64,000 bases of DNA from Brachionus manjavacas (GCA_019054805.1 JAHQIY010000013.1:1674001-1738000), one strand, 5' to 3'. Positions 37,620 to 48,990 are shown, numbered from the stretch's first letter. The notes: generated from the letters alone by a model not told the origin. Numbers and translations are program-made.

Positions 37620-39886
37620 TTTAGTAAACAGGGAAAGAACTAGACGAGACATTGATTTGAATATATATTCATTAATTAGCAAAATCATCGAAATTAGAAA
37701 GAGAATGTGAAGGCTAAGTGGTAAAAAAATTCATGGCTTAAAATAAAATGATTTTGATAAGATCAAATGGTACGAATTTATTATGAGATTATTTACTTGT
37801 CTTACTGTAAATTAAGAAAAATTCAAGTTGAAACAACGATTCCAATTTAGAATAAGAAATCAAAAGTAAATTTTTGAAAATTTATTGATATCTTTACGTA
37901 ATGATCTTCCGAATTAATACATATGTATTTATAAATTTTAAAAGTAATTTTAATAAAATTAAGTTTATTTCCAATATTCGAAGAGTATTTTGGTAAATAA
38001 CTAGATAAAAACTTTTGTTTAGAGTTAGATAGAAAATATTTGATCGAATATTTTTTTTTACTTAACCAAAGATAATTTTATTAATACAAATATACTAATT
38101 TATAAATCAAAATCAATACTCATCATTTGATTTTATTTCTTAAACATTAATTATTTGTGTTCTTTTATCTTTTTACTGAATAAATCAAAATTCGTTTTTG
38201 ATTTTAAGTACATACATGAATATAAATTAAAAGTGATATTTTCACATGATTTTTTCCTATTTTACCGACACATTGCAACTATTTCGTTTGCATTCCCTTC
38301 ACTAAAATTTTTCTTCAAAACACATACTAGTAAGGAATTAATAACAAAATCGATTATTTTTCCTAAACTTGTTTAATAAGCACGAAATAAAATATTTACC
38401 TTGATTTTGACATTTGTTTAAGTTGTGAGTATATTGATTTATTTGTATTTAGAGATCTTTGATTCGGATTCATCCAATAAAGACTTACCTTTAAGAATAA
38501 TGCAATGTATTCACTGAAAAAATTAATAACATTCTCAAATAATTTCTAAAACTTCTAAAATTTTCTTCCCTCACTTTAGCCTTTATTACGTAGTTTTTTT
38601 AAAACAGACATTCATTTGAATATTAAAAACGCATTCTTTAAAAATTGTTCATAAAAAAATGTAAATTCTTTTAAATCATATTAAAAAATAAACAATTGAC
38701 TTTCCAGCTTAAAAGGCTTTCCGATTCTGAATTAAACAATTTATTCAATGTAAATATATTGCATGATAGTGTCATTTAAATTATGAAAGCTCATATAATT
38801 TTTCTTCCCTGACTAAAGCCGTTGTTCCATAATCTTTATTTCATTACAGACGTTAAATGAAATATTAATCAAGATCTCTGGATAAATTTTTCATAAATAA
38901 TAACTGATGATATTTTAAAGGGAATTAAATAAATTCTTTGAATATTGGATTATATTTGTTTCTATTGAAAGAGATTCATTTTAAAAACAGATATCAAAAG
39001 TAAATTTTTGAAAATTTATAGATATCTTTTCGTTATGATCTTCTGAATTGATACATATGTATTTGTAAATATTTAAAGTAATTTTAATAAAATTAAGTTT
39101 ATTTCCTATATTTGAAGAGTTTTTTGGTAAAAACTTTTGTTTAGAGTTAGTCTTTCTTTTTACTTCTATCTTTTTAATAAATAAATTAAAATTCGTCTTT
39201 GATTTTAAGAACATACATGAATATAAATTAATATTGTTATTTTCACATGATTTTTTCCTATTTCACCGACACATTGCAACTATTTCGTTTGCATTCCCTT
39301 CACTAAAATATTTTTTCAAAACACATACTAGTTAGTAACTAATGTCCAAATCGATTATGTTTACTAAACTTGTTTCATAAAGCATTGTGAAAAAGCAATA
39401 GTGAATAATTTAAGTTGGTTGTGATTACATGATTAAAAAATTTAATAGAGCTGATGAATGTTTGTCAAGTAAATAACTCGTCGAAAGATCTCCGTTTGTG
39501 TTAAATATTAGAAAAAAAGTAAGAAAAATGCATTTTTCATCCGAAAAATTTTTTTAATTTTTTATAATTAAGGACAATAACTGAAGACCTTTTTCATTTC
39601 ATTAATAGGGATTTGGTTAAATGAAAGATTTTTAATAGACTGATGTATTTACAAAAGTATGATGAAAGATTTTAGCTTCAGAAACGTTTGTCTGTCAAAA
39701 GGAAGCTAAAAAAGTGCATTTCCAACTAGAAAGTGTGCTTTTTATTGGTTTTTCTCAGTTTTTTTTTATTATTCGATAGAGAAGGCAAGTAAGATTTTAA
39801 AATCATTAGATTTGAATTTTTATTTAATATGCGCAGAAAATTAAATGATTCGATGATTCAAATCACTCAAAGAATGCATCATTAAT
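37620..39886 (-). repeat. Modules A, B, A, C in the left arm
   Basis: Non-coding repeat modules in reverse orientation: A at about 37880-38330, B at 38380-38880, A at 38985-39330 and C at 39600-39790. The 73- and 77-codon frames at 38155-38376 and 38981-39214 belong to these repeats. Confidence 0.7.
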
Positions 39887-40126
39887 CATTAATTTACATA
39901 GATGGTATTTATTTAATATTTTGAAAATTGCTTTATTTAAAGTCATTTTCTTCTCGGTTTTTTTCATTTCTTCATCTCACTATGGAAAAAAAAGATTAAC
40001 GATCAAAATTATTTTATTTTAAGCCATGAAATTTTTTTACCACTAAGTCTTCCCATTCTCATACTAATTTCGATGATGTTGCTCATTGATGAATATATAT
40101 TCAAATCATCGCCTCGTCTAGATTCG
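39887..40126. repeat. Spacer at the centre of the palindrome
   Basis: About 240 bp that does not pair with itself, between the two arms. It still resembles module H/C border sequence seen at about 14640-14720 and 50510-50720 (includes AAAGATTAACGATCAAAATT and CCACTAAGTCTTCCCA). The palindrome therefore closes through an asymmetric spacer, not a perfect hairpin tip. Confidence 0.75.
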
Positions 40127-40189
40127 ATTAATGATGCATTCTTTGAGTGATTTGAATCATCGAATCATTTAATTTTCTGCGTATATTAC

Positions 40190-42200
40190 ATAAAATTCAA
40201 ATCGGATGATTTTAAAATCTTACTTACCTTGTCTATCGAATAATAAAAAAAAACTAAGAAAAACCAATAAGAAGCACTTTTTCTAATTGGAATTGCACTA
40301 TTTTAGCTTCCTTTTGACAGACAAACCTCTCTGAAGCTAAAATCTTTCATCATACTTTTGTAAATACATCAGTCTATTAAAAAAACTTTCATTTAACCAA
40401 ATCCCTATTAATGAAATGAAAAAGATCTACAGTTATTTTCATTGATAAAAAAAAATTTTAAAAATTTTTCGGAGGATAAATGCATTTTTCTTACTATTTT
40501 TCTAATATTTTATAGATTTCACTTTAGGAAATAAATCAATTTTTTATTGCTAAACAGTTTATTTGTAATTAACACAAACGGATATCTTTCGACGAGTTAT
40601 TAACTTGACAAATATTAATCAGCTCTATTAAAGTTTTAATCATCTTATCACAACCAACTTAAATTATTCACTATTGCTTTTTCACAATGCTTTATGAAAC
40701 AAGTTTAGTAAACATAATCGATTTGGACATTAGTTACTAACTAGTATGTGTTTTGAAAAAATATTTTAGTGAAGGGAATGCAAACGAAATAGTTGCAATG
40801 TGTCGGTGAAATAGGAAAAAATCATGTGAAAATAACAATATTAATTTATATTCATGTATGTTCTTAAAATCAAAGACGAATTTTAATTTATTTATTAAAA
40901 AGATAGAAGTAAAAAGAAAGACTAACTCTAAACAAAAGTTTTTACCAAAAAACTCTTCAAATATAGGAAATAAACTTAATTTTATTAAAATTACTTTAAA
41001 TATTTACAAATACATATGTATCAATTCAGAAGATCATAACGAAAAGATATCTATAAATTTTCAAAAATTTACTTTTGATATCTGTTTTTAAAATGAATCT
41101 CTTTCAATAGAAACAAATATAATCCAATATTCAAAGAATTTATTTAATTCCCTTTAAAATATCATCAGTTATTATTTATGAAAAATTTATCCAGAGATCT
41201 TGATTAATATTTCATTTAACGTCTGTAATGAAATAAAGATTATGGAACAACGGCTTTAGTCAGGGAAGAAAAATTATATGAGCTTTCATAATTTAAATGA
41301 CACTATCATGCAATATATTTACATTGAATAAATTGTTTAATTCAGAATCGGAAAGCCTTTTAAGCTGGAAAGTCAATTGTTTATTTTTTAATATGATTTA
41401 AAAGAATTTACATTTTTTTATGAACAATTTTTAAAGAATGCGTTTTTAATATTCAAATGAATGTCTGTTTTAAAAAAACTACGTAATAAAGGCTAAAGTG
41501 AGGGAAGAAAATTTTAGAAGTTTTAGAAATTATTTGAGAATGTTATTAATTTTTTTTCAGTGAATACATTGCATTATTCTTAAAGGTAAGTCTTTATTGG
41601 ATGAATCCGAATCAAAGATCTCTAAATACAAATAAATCAATATACTCACAACTTAAACAAATGTCAAAATCAAGGTAAATATTTTATTTCGTGCTTATTA
41701 AACAAGTTTAGGAAAAATAATCGATTTTGTTATTAATTCCTTACTAGTATGTGTTTTGAAGAAAAATTTTAGTGAAGGGAATGCAAACGAAATAGTTGCA
41801 ATGTGTCGGTAAAATAGGAAAAAATCATGTGAAAATATCACTTTTAATTTATATTCATGTATGTACTTAAAATCAAAAACGAATTTTGATTTATTCAGTA
41901 AAAAGATAAAAGAACACAAATAATTAATGTTTAAGAAATAAAATCAAATGATGAGTATTGATTTTGATTTATAAATTAGTATATTTGTATTAATAAAATT
42001 ATCTTTGGTTAAGTAAAAAAAAATATTCGATCAAATATTTTCTATCTAACTCTAAACAAAAGTTTTTATCTAGTTATTTACCAAAATACTCTTCGAATAT
42101 TGGAAATAAACTTAATTTTATTAAAATTACTTTTAAAATTTATAAATACATATGTATTAATTCGGAAGATCATTACGTAAAGATATCAATAAATTTTCAA
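40190..42200 (+). repeat. Modules C, A, B, A in the right arm
   Basis: Mirror of 37880-39790: C at 40190-40430, A at 40765-41090, B at 41190-41690 and A at 41720-42200. Between them, 40440-40640 retains the roughly 60 bp that the left arm has lost. Confidence 0.7.
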
Positions 42201-42469
42201 AAATTTACTTTTGATTTCTTATTCTAAATTGGAATCGTTGTTTCAACTTGAATTTTTCTTAATTTACAGTAAGACAAGTAAATAATCTCATAATAAATTC
42301 GTACCATTTGATCTTATCAAAATCATTTTATTTTAAGCCATGAATTTTTTTTTACCACTTAGCCTTCACATTCTCTTTCTAATTTCGATGATTTTGCTAA
42401 TTAATGAATATATATTCAAATCAATGTCTCGTCTAGTTCTTTCCCTGTTTACTAAACACTTTTAACGGC

Positions 42470-42917
42470 ATTGTGAATTTTGGTACAAAAAACAAATACA
42501 AAATATAAAAAATGTCAAAGCTCAGGTTCTGAAGGAGCAAAACATGTTCTGTAAATTGTAGCAACTGAAACGTTTTTTGTACCACCAATATACTGATTCT
42601 GCAAAACTCTGCAATACATCTGCAAAATTCAGAATTTTGTGAATTTTAGTACAAAATCAGAAACAAAATATAAAATAAACCATAGATTTATTTTGGACAA
42701 GCAAAAAAATATTCTGTAGAATGTAGCAACTGCTACATCCTCTGTACCACCACTTAATGTAAAAAAATTAATATAAAATTCAAAATCTTACAAAGCATTT
42801 AAACCACTGTAAAGGCAACCTAAAGTATAGAATTTTAAACTTTTGTTATGTTTGAAATGTGTTTTGAAAATATTTTTTTTATTTAAAAAAAATTGAAAAC
42901 AAATATTTTGAAAATTA
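42470..42917 (+). promoter_or_regulatory. Shared block directly upstream of SETD1, right
   Basis: Mirror of 37170-37615, ending at the SETD1 ATG (42918). The two copies face outwards from the palindrome centre, so if this is a promoter, both SETD1 copies would be transcribed divergently. Direct repeats of AGCAACTG and GTACCACCA occur inside. Confidence 0.4.
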
Positions 42918-44128
42918 ATGCTCCAAATGCTCCAACCCGCAAAAAAAGCGCAACTACCGCACCGACCCGCTCGACCTGGCCGTGCCCAGCTTCAAAGTCG
43001 ACCAGTACAGGGTGGGCCCGGTGCCCTACAAAGAACTCACATTCGCCAACCTAAACGACAACATCGACCACAAATTTCAGCACGAAATATGCGCTAAATA
43101 CGGCGACATAGCCGAATGCCGCATCTACTACCATCCGAAGAGCCGCAAGCACCTCGTCATGGCCAACTGCATATTCGCGAGCGAGAAGTCGGAGCATCGA
43201 GCGCGCCAAAATTGTCGAGCAGCTGTGCATCCCGGCGCCGCCAGCGCCTGTGCCGCGCGCTCCCCCGTCCCCACCGGCGCGGGCCACCACTCTCGAGTCG
43301 CGCATCGCCCCCATCTTCAACATCAGCCTGCAGCCGAGCGCGCCGCCGAGTGTTAAGGCCGTGGCCGCGGCCCCCGCACCTCCTCAGGCCCCACCGCCAG
43401 CGCCCCCGACCCTTCCGCCGCCTCTACCCCCGCCACCGCCGCTCGACAAGGCCGAGTTCAAGCAAAAGTCTGTCGACGGCATCGTACACGAACTAAAGCA
43501 AGTTATACGCACGGACCTGTGCCGCAAGTACTTCGAGCACAACGTTTTTCTGTTGATCGACGAGTGGTTCGGCAGCGTGGGACTGTACTTGCCAGCCAAC
43601 CTGCGGCCGAGCACTCCGCCGTCTCAGCGCCTCGGCGACCGCAACAACAACCAGATGCACAAGCGCTACGAGCGACACCGACGACGCTCGCACTCTCGCT
43701 CGTCCAGATCACGCTGTCGATGATCACGTGATCGACACTACCGGCCCAGGCATCGGCGACGCCGTTCGCCGCACAGACGACACGACAGAGTGTCGCCGCG
43801 GGCCCGCTCAAGCTCGTGGGACTCGCCGCCCGCTCCTACCAAGCGATTCAAATACACTACCACTCACTCTCTTGTACAAGGTGTAAATAATGCCAAACTA
43901 GACGACGACCGCGACTACTACCACAAATCAGACAAATCCCCGTGCAGTTCAGCTCATGCTCAAGCGCACAACAGGCCCTCGCACGCTTTTGCCGAATCAG
44001 ACAAAAAATTGTCACCGCTGTTGTTTAGAACGAGTGTGTGCGCCGCACTAGTGTTGAGTGTGCAATTGGGCATAGTTGGACTGTCAAACAAGAAGAAGCC
44101 AATTTGGAAGAGAATAACAATGTTTTAA
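42918..44128 (+). pseudogene. SETD1: SETD1 N-terminal part (RRM, RS-rich), right arm copy
   Basis: Same domain order as the left copy. Here the run of A after CCCGC has seven bases, not nine, so the ATG at 42918 is out of frame with the RRM; the RRM frame is open from about 42982. After the shared shift behind SEHRA, the frame 43250-43723 is longer than on the left because the G-run is intact: Pro-rich linker, FKQKSVDGIVHELKQVIRTD, LIDEWFGSVG, then Arg/Ser-rich. It meets TGA at 43721-43723 and continues in the same frame as RDRHYRPRHRRRRSPHRRHD, to a stop at 44126-44128. One residue differs visibly between the arms (EHNVF here, EHTVF on the left). A donor like that of the left copy is at 43880. 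No SET domain follows on this side. Confidence 0.82.
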
Positions 44129-44911
44129 GAGATGGGAGAAAAAAAGAGTGCCTAGTTTAAATTCAGCGCAATTATCAAGGTATTTTTTTTTATTTGTTTA
44201 TTTATTTTTGATGAAAAATTGTTCCGTTTTTTTATCAAATAAAACGGTTTTCTGACATTAAAATTAGGCTTAATTTGTGCATCTTCATTTTTTACTTTAT
44301 TCTTTTCTTTTTTTTAATTTTGAATATTTTTAGTTTAAAATTCTGTCTATTGGGCTTTAATAATAATAAAAATAAATAATATAATTCGATTCTGATATGT
44401 GTCCAATGCTTCCTTAATTTTCAATTTTAGCTATCGATTTAAAGAATTTAATCAGTGAAATTTTTCATGCTTTAATATAAAAATATTTGTTCAATCTTTC
44501 CCTTATTACATTTTAAAAGTGCACAATTCTGTAATTGTAAACAATATAAATATTATAGAAATTTAACTAAAAGAGATAATTTAGTTCTGTAAAATGCTTA
44601 ATTATAAGCAAATTTGCTTAGTGCAGTAAAATAAGTCTACGCTTTAAAAAGGTATTCCAATCAACAGTGCAAATAGATTGCAGAGTTTTTGCAGAAATAT
44701 TTTTTTGGCAAAGCAAAGATTAAGCAAAGTTACTTAACCATTAAGCATTTTAAAATTTTGTTTAATTTCTCATTAAATTACCAGTTCCAAAATTTTACAA
44801 TTCTAGTTAAACATTTTCCTCATTCAATTTTGTAATTTCAAAATTTTATTTAATTTACCCCTATAAAAATTTACATATCAAAAATTTAACTATTTTAGTT
44901 TAACATTTTAT

Positions 44912-45331
44912 GAATAATTTTTACATCTAACAGAACAAAATTTATTGTTTTTGTGCTTGAATAAGCAATTTATTCCATCAGATTGAATTTTCTTTGATAT
45001 TAATGCATTTGCTGCTGATAAAAATTTTTTCCTTCTTGCTGATGTAATTGTTTCTTCTAAATTTTTCCATTCATCATATGAAAAAACAAATTCATGATGC
45101 TGAGGATTTTTTTCTGAATTAGTTGAGAGTTTTTCATTGCAACGTAGCTCTTCTAATATGTATTTTTTAATCCCATTATCGTTTCGTCTTCATTTTACAT
45201 ATAATTAAGGGCTTCCAATTTTAAATATTCTTTTGATTTTTCGAAGTATTTTTCACAAAATTCTACGAAATGTGAACTAGACGTTCTGTGTCCTCTCTTC
45301 AAATCAGTCAAGCCTCTATCTTTCATATAAT
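44912..45331 (-). pseudogene. Unrecognised coding remnant in the right palindrome arm
   Basis: Mirror of 34748-35167, with the same two frames (MKDRGLTDLKRGHRTSS and FSYDEWKNLEE). The two copies would give complementary RNA if transcription crossed the palindrome. No family recognised. Confidence 0.42.
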
Positions 45332-46529
45332 TGACAATTATATTTTTTTTAGTTTTTCTTTGTTATCGAATTTTAAAAGTTAACGATTTAAAAATTTTAT
45401 TTAATACCCCCCTTATAAAAATTTACAGCTAAAATAAACTATATTGGTTTACATTCTTCCTCAATTTCAATTTTATAAGGTTATAATTCTGTAATTTTAA
45501 TTTTGTTTAATTTCTTATTAAATTCTTTTATTAAATTTTACAATTCCAAAATTAAACTATTTTACTTTTATTTTTCTTCTCGTTTAATTTTGTAATTAAA
45601 CAATTCCGTAATTTTAAAATTTTGTTTGAATTTCTTATTAAATTATTAAATCTCTTATTGAATTCCCTTTTAAAATTTTACAAATCCAAAATTTAAAAAT
45701 TCCGTAATTAAAAATTTTGTTTGAATTTCTTATTAAATTATTAAATCTCTTATTGAATTCCCTTTTAAAATTTTACTAATCCAAAATTTAAAAATTCCGT
45801 AATTTAAAAATTATAGTTTAACATTTTTCCTCATTCAATTTTATAAGGTGACAATTCTTTAATTTTAACTTTTATATAATTTTACAATTTAATAATTTTT
45901 AAAGTTTTAGTTAAACTCAATTTTGCAATTTTTTGATCAATGATATTAATCAATAATAACAATTTTTTTATTAAAAAATTAAATTAACATTGTTTAAAAT
46001 CCGATACTAAGTAATTTAGTACTAAACCAATTTAATACTTTGAATTTAGTCCTAAATTTTTATGTAAAAACTAATACTAAATGTTTATTTCCAAATCAAA
46101 TATGCAAATTAAATATGCATCTTTTAAATTTTCAGAGTTTAGAAGAAATTGAATGATATCATATGATATGATGTCACAAATTAGTTTCCGGCAGTGTAAA
46201 AGCTATTTTAAATAATTAATTGTCTTTTTGAAAAGTTGTCAAATATCGAATTCGAATCGAAAAAAACATTGACATGTATATTAGATTTATTTTAACGTTA
46301 CTTAAGTCACAATTTTGATGTTTGATCTATTGATCAATTTTTTCTACTTTTTTATTTTTTGTTTATTTTAACAACTTTTTTAATTTAAATAAAATATTAA
46401 CAAAAAATTATAGTATTTAACTCGAATAGTAGTTCAATCACTTTGTATTAAACTCGCTTAGAATTATCATATTACAAACAGCCTAAAATACCCTTATTAA
46501 TTAAATATTTAATAGATGATTAGCTTAGC

Positions 46530-46777
46530 ATATCGAGTTTTTCAGTGACAGTTTTGAAAACTGAATTTATGTTAATTTGGTTTCAAGAAAAATGTCAACA
46601 TTCTTCTGATTGGATGTTTAGTTTTTTATGTGATTATTATTTGAACTTTTGTTGATTTATTCTTTTAATTTTTACTTCTCCTTCAACAAGGTTAATTTTA
46701 ATAAATAAACTAATAAAATTATAATTTTAAACATTTTATTTTAAAAAAATAAAAAACCAAAAAAACTAGTTAAAAAA
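46530..46777. other. AT-rich sequence outside the palindrome, no gene seen
   Basis: Short AT-rich spacer between the palindrome edge and the next ORF. No repeat module recognised. Confidence 0.5.
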
Positions 46778-47293
46778 TTAAATCACTAATTCTTCTCTTT
46801 TAAACTTAATTACAATACAATAAGAACCATCTATTTTATGCTCTTTCTGAAAAAAATCTTTATAAAAAACGTCTCTTTTTTTAGCTATCTTAACTTGAAT
46901 TGAATCGTCAATTATCTTTATTATATTATCATTTGTCAAAAAATTTGATAAAGGTAAACAAAGGCTTGAAATGAAATTTTTATTTTTTCCAAACTTTGAA
47001 TTTATTTTGTATAGACGAACCAGATGTTTTGATAAGTTTATTGATATCTTTGCGCTTATTGTAGTAAATGAGAATTCATTCTTTTTCGGCTTTAAGCTTT
47101 TAACCCACTGAAAAATCAATTCATTATTCATTAATATAACTTCATTGATTCTCTGTTTCGCTGCTCTACTCCTGCTTCTGGAATTAAACTTTTTGGCAAT
47201 TAACATAGTTTTCTGCCTATTTAATCGCTCTGAATACATTCCAACTTGATATTTCCCTTGATTTCTCGTTTTTGTCATTTCACAATGAGTCAA
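46778..47293 (-). CDS. Hypothetical basic protein, 171 codons
   Basis: An intact frame with good coding character: NQGKYQVGMYSERLNRQK near the start, a basic stretch KKFNSRSRSRAAKQRINEV, FQWVKSLKPKKNEFSF in the middle, and a C-terminus rich in Lys and Ile (IKFKREELVI). The internal ATG at 47278 (MTKTRNQGK) is a better start, because the first one lies inside the divergent plus-strand ORF. No transmembrane or catalytic motif seen, family not recognised. It may be one exon of a longer minus-strand gene or part of an unknown transposon; the location between a palindrome and a satellite would fit either. Confidence 0.5.
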   Translation of the reverse strand: MTHCEMTKTRNQGKYQVGMYSERLNRQKTMLIAKKFNSRSRSRAAKQRINEVILMNNELIFQWVKSLKPKKNEFSFTTISAKISINLSKHLVRLYKINSKFGKNKNFISSLCLPLSNFLTNDNIIKIIDDSIQVKIAKKRDVFYKDFFQKEHKIDGSYCIVIKFKREELVI

Positions 47294-47628
47294 ATTTCCT
47301 ATTTAGAAGAGATAATAAATCTAAAAAATATTTTAAAATTAAAAGAAAAAAGAATAGTGAAATTGGAAGAAAATTTAAAAAAAAAACTTTCTCTGAATGC
47401 ATCTGCTCTTTTTCACCTAAAGAAAAGGATTTTAATTTAGAAAATAGAAGAACTCAGTTTCGACTAAAAGATCAAATATTTAAAATTTTATGTGATTTTG
47501 ATGATAAGATAAGTTTAATTGGTCTTAAATTAGACAATGTAGCGTTGGTTTTAAAAGATGATGCTAATCTAGATTTTAAAAACAGCTTTAATTTGAAATT
47601 AAAACAGTCTCATATGATCATGTCATAG
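47285..47628 (+). pseudogene. Hypothetical coiled-coil ORF broken at a poly-A run
   Basis: From ATG 47285 the frame reads MSQISYLEEIINLKNILKLK and a heptad-like Leu/Lys stretch to a stop at 47440. The overlapping frame to 47628 continues with SPKEKDFNLENRRTQFRLK and GLKLDNVALVLKDD. The two join naturally if the run of A at 47377-47386 differs by one base. It starts within about 10 bp of the divergent minus-strand ORF, leaving no room for separate promoters. Family unknown. Confidence 0.4.
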
Positions 47629-48990
47629 ACAAGCGGAAAGTACTTTTCATCAAAGATTTACATTGTATTTCCGACCAAATATATAATCGTTTAAAAATAG
47701 ATCTTAATACATTTTTAGTCTCAATCGAATTAATGCCACCAAAAGTACTCGTATTAAAATCTTCTTTAATCGAATCAAATTGGATTAATTCTTTTAAGTT
47801 TCCAATATCTCCAATTGACAATTGGTCAATAAGTTTAATTTGCTTCTTATCTTCTTCGCTAATAAGATAAGGACAATTTCGCAAAGCATAATGCCTTCTG
47901 CCTTCTTTTTCTACAACATCAGTTTTAGATGCGTTTCCTTTTCCTCGACATATATCAAAATTAGGGCATTTTCTAGGTTCATTTCTGTTTAATTTCTCAT
48001 ACACTCTTTTAACTTTAGATTTCTTCTTCGATTTTTTAAATTTTTTTACACTTTTTTTACCATTGAGCAAAAAACTAGACTCCATCAATATCATTTGATC
48101 TTGAAACATCGAATTCTAGAAATAAAGAAGTAATTAATTTTTTATTGAGTCAACATCTTTGGACAAAGTTTCAAAAAACTTTATTTGTTGATTAGAATTT
48201 TATTTTACTAATCTTTTTTGATTTTTCTATATAAATATTTTGCTTATCTTTTTTATTTTAACTTTCCAAACAAAAAAAAACTTACATCTAATGATGTTTG
48301 ATCCGTAGAATCAAATACACGATCAGGAAATATTTCCATGGATTTTTCAATTATGTCCATTTTTGTAGATTTTGAAACATTCAACTCACTTGACTGTTTC
48401 TTAAAAATTTGTGAATTTAACATTATATTGTTATAATTAAAAATTTTAATTTTACCAAAAGAGATAAAATCGAACTTGAGCTTCGTCGAATCTTCTGAAG
48501 TATGTTTTCAGAGCTGGGATCATAAATCATTTCATTCAAGGAATTTTTCTAAAATTAATAGAAAAATTATTAATTTTTAAACTCAATTGGATAAAAAATA
48601 TTTTGACAATTGATGCCTATTTTAATAGATAACAAAAATGTTCGTCTTGAGAGACTATAAAAAAGGGAACTAAATTAATTTTAGCATGTTTAAAACAAAA
48701 AATTAATAAAATTTTACCATAGATGATGAAAAACTTCTTGCTTTATTAATAAAATTATTATAGGTTTTACTTGCTTCCAAGCTTTTTTAAATTCTTGAGA
48801 ATTTTTAAAAGCGTAAGAAACAAAACCAGATGCAACTTTTTTTCTGAGAATGTTTGATTTCCCTTAAAAAAAATTTGATTAAATAGGTCAAAATTTTGTT
48901 TTTTAAAAATTAAGTTTTAATTGAATCGGAAAGCACCATTTTTTTGTCGGTAACAAAATTGATTGAACATTTGTTCTTTTTAGATTCCAT
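47618..48990 (-). CDS. Hypothetical multi-exon gene with C2HC zinc finger
   Basis: At least four exons with short introns can be chained on the minus strand. 48862-48718 reads VASGFVSYAFKNSQEFKKAW and has one internal frame slip. 48548-48456 reads SLNEMIYDPSSENILQKIRR. 48399-48286 reads KQSSELNVSKSTKMDIIEKS. 48115-47618 is the last. The last three join in phase across GT..AG introns of 56 and 170 bp. A start exon at 48990 (MESKKNKCSINF) is likely. The final exon is Lys-rich, then has NEPRKCPNFDICRGKGN and, further on, RRHYALRNCP: a C-x5-C..H-x5-C arrangement reminiscent of MYT1-type C2HC fingers. It ends KSTFRLSMT. Probably nuclear and nucleic-acid-binding by inference; identity unknown. Confidence 0.5.

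Larger units (their letters stand above)
33550..39886. repeat. Left arm of the 12.9 kb palindrome
   Basis: This arm is the reverse complement of 40127-46529. Outer ends match at CTAAGCTAATCATC (33550) and GATGATTAGCTTAG (46529). Coordinate sums of paired positions are 80079 at the outer end, 80077 at the SETD1 start, 80072 near 39 kb and 80013 near the centre, so the arms differ by small indels plus one of about 60 bp (missing from the left arm near 39510). They also differ by substitutions, so they are not literal copies. From outside in, the arm holds AT-rich DNA, a coding remnant, the SETD1 N-terminal part, its upstream block, and modules A, B, A and C. Confidence 0.92.
40127..46529. repeat. 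Right arm of the 12.9 kb palindrome
   Basis: Reverse complement of 33550-39886. It carries modules C, A, B, A (40190-42200), the block upstream of SETD1, the SETD1 N-terminal copy and the antisense coding remnant. It ends at 46529, after which the sequence (CATATCGAG) no longer mirrors the left side. The C-terminal SETD1 part at 31.5-32.7 kb has no counterpart here, so the duplication took only the 5' half of the gene. Confidence 0.92.

Noticed and set aside
39887-40126. Palindrome explained only as a missed-adapter (fold-back) read
   Set aside because: The arms differ by substitutions and by an indel of about 60 bp, and a non-palindromic 240 bp spacer separates them. I keep the artefact as a possibility to test, not as the main explanation.
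15516-41919. 77-codon and 73-codon ORFs recurring at 15516, 38155, 38981, 40858 and 41698
   Set aside because: They lie within repeat module A and simply recur with it; the sequence is AT-rich with no recognisable domain.
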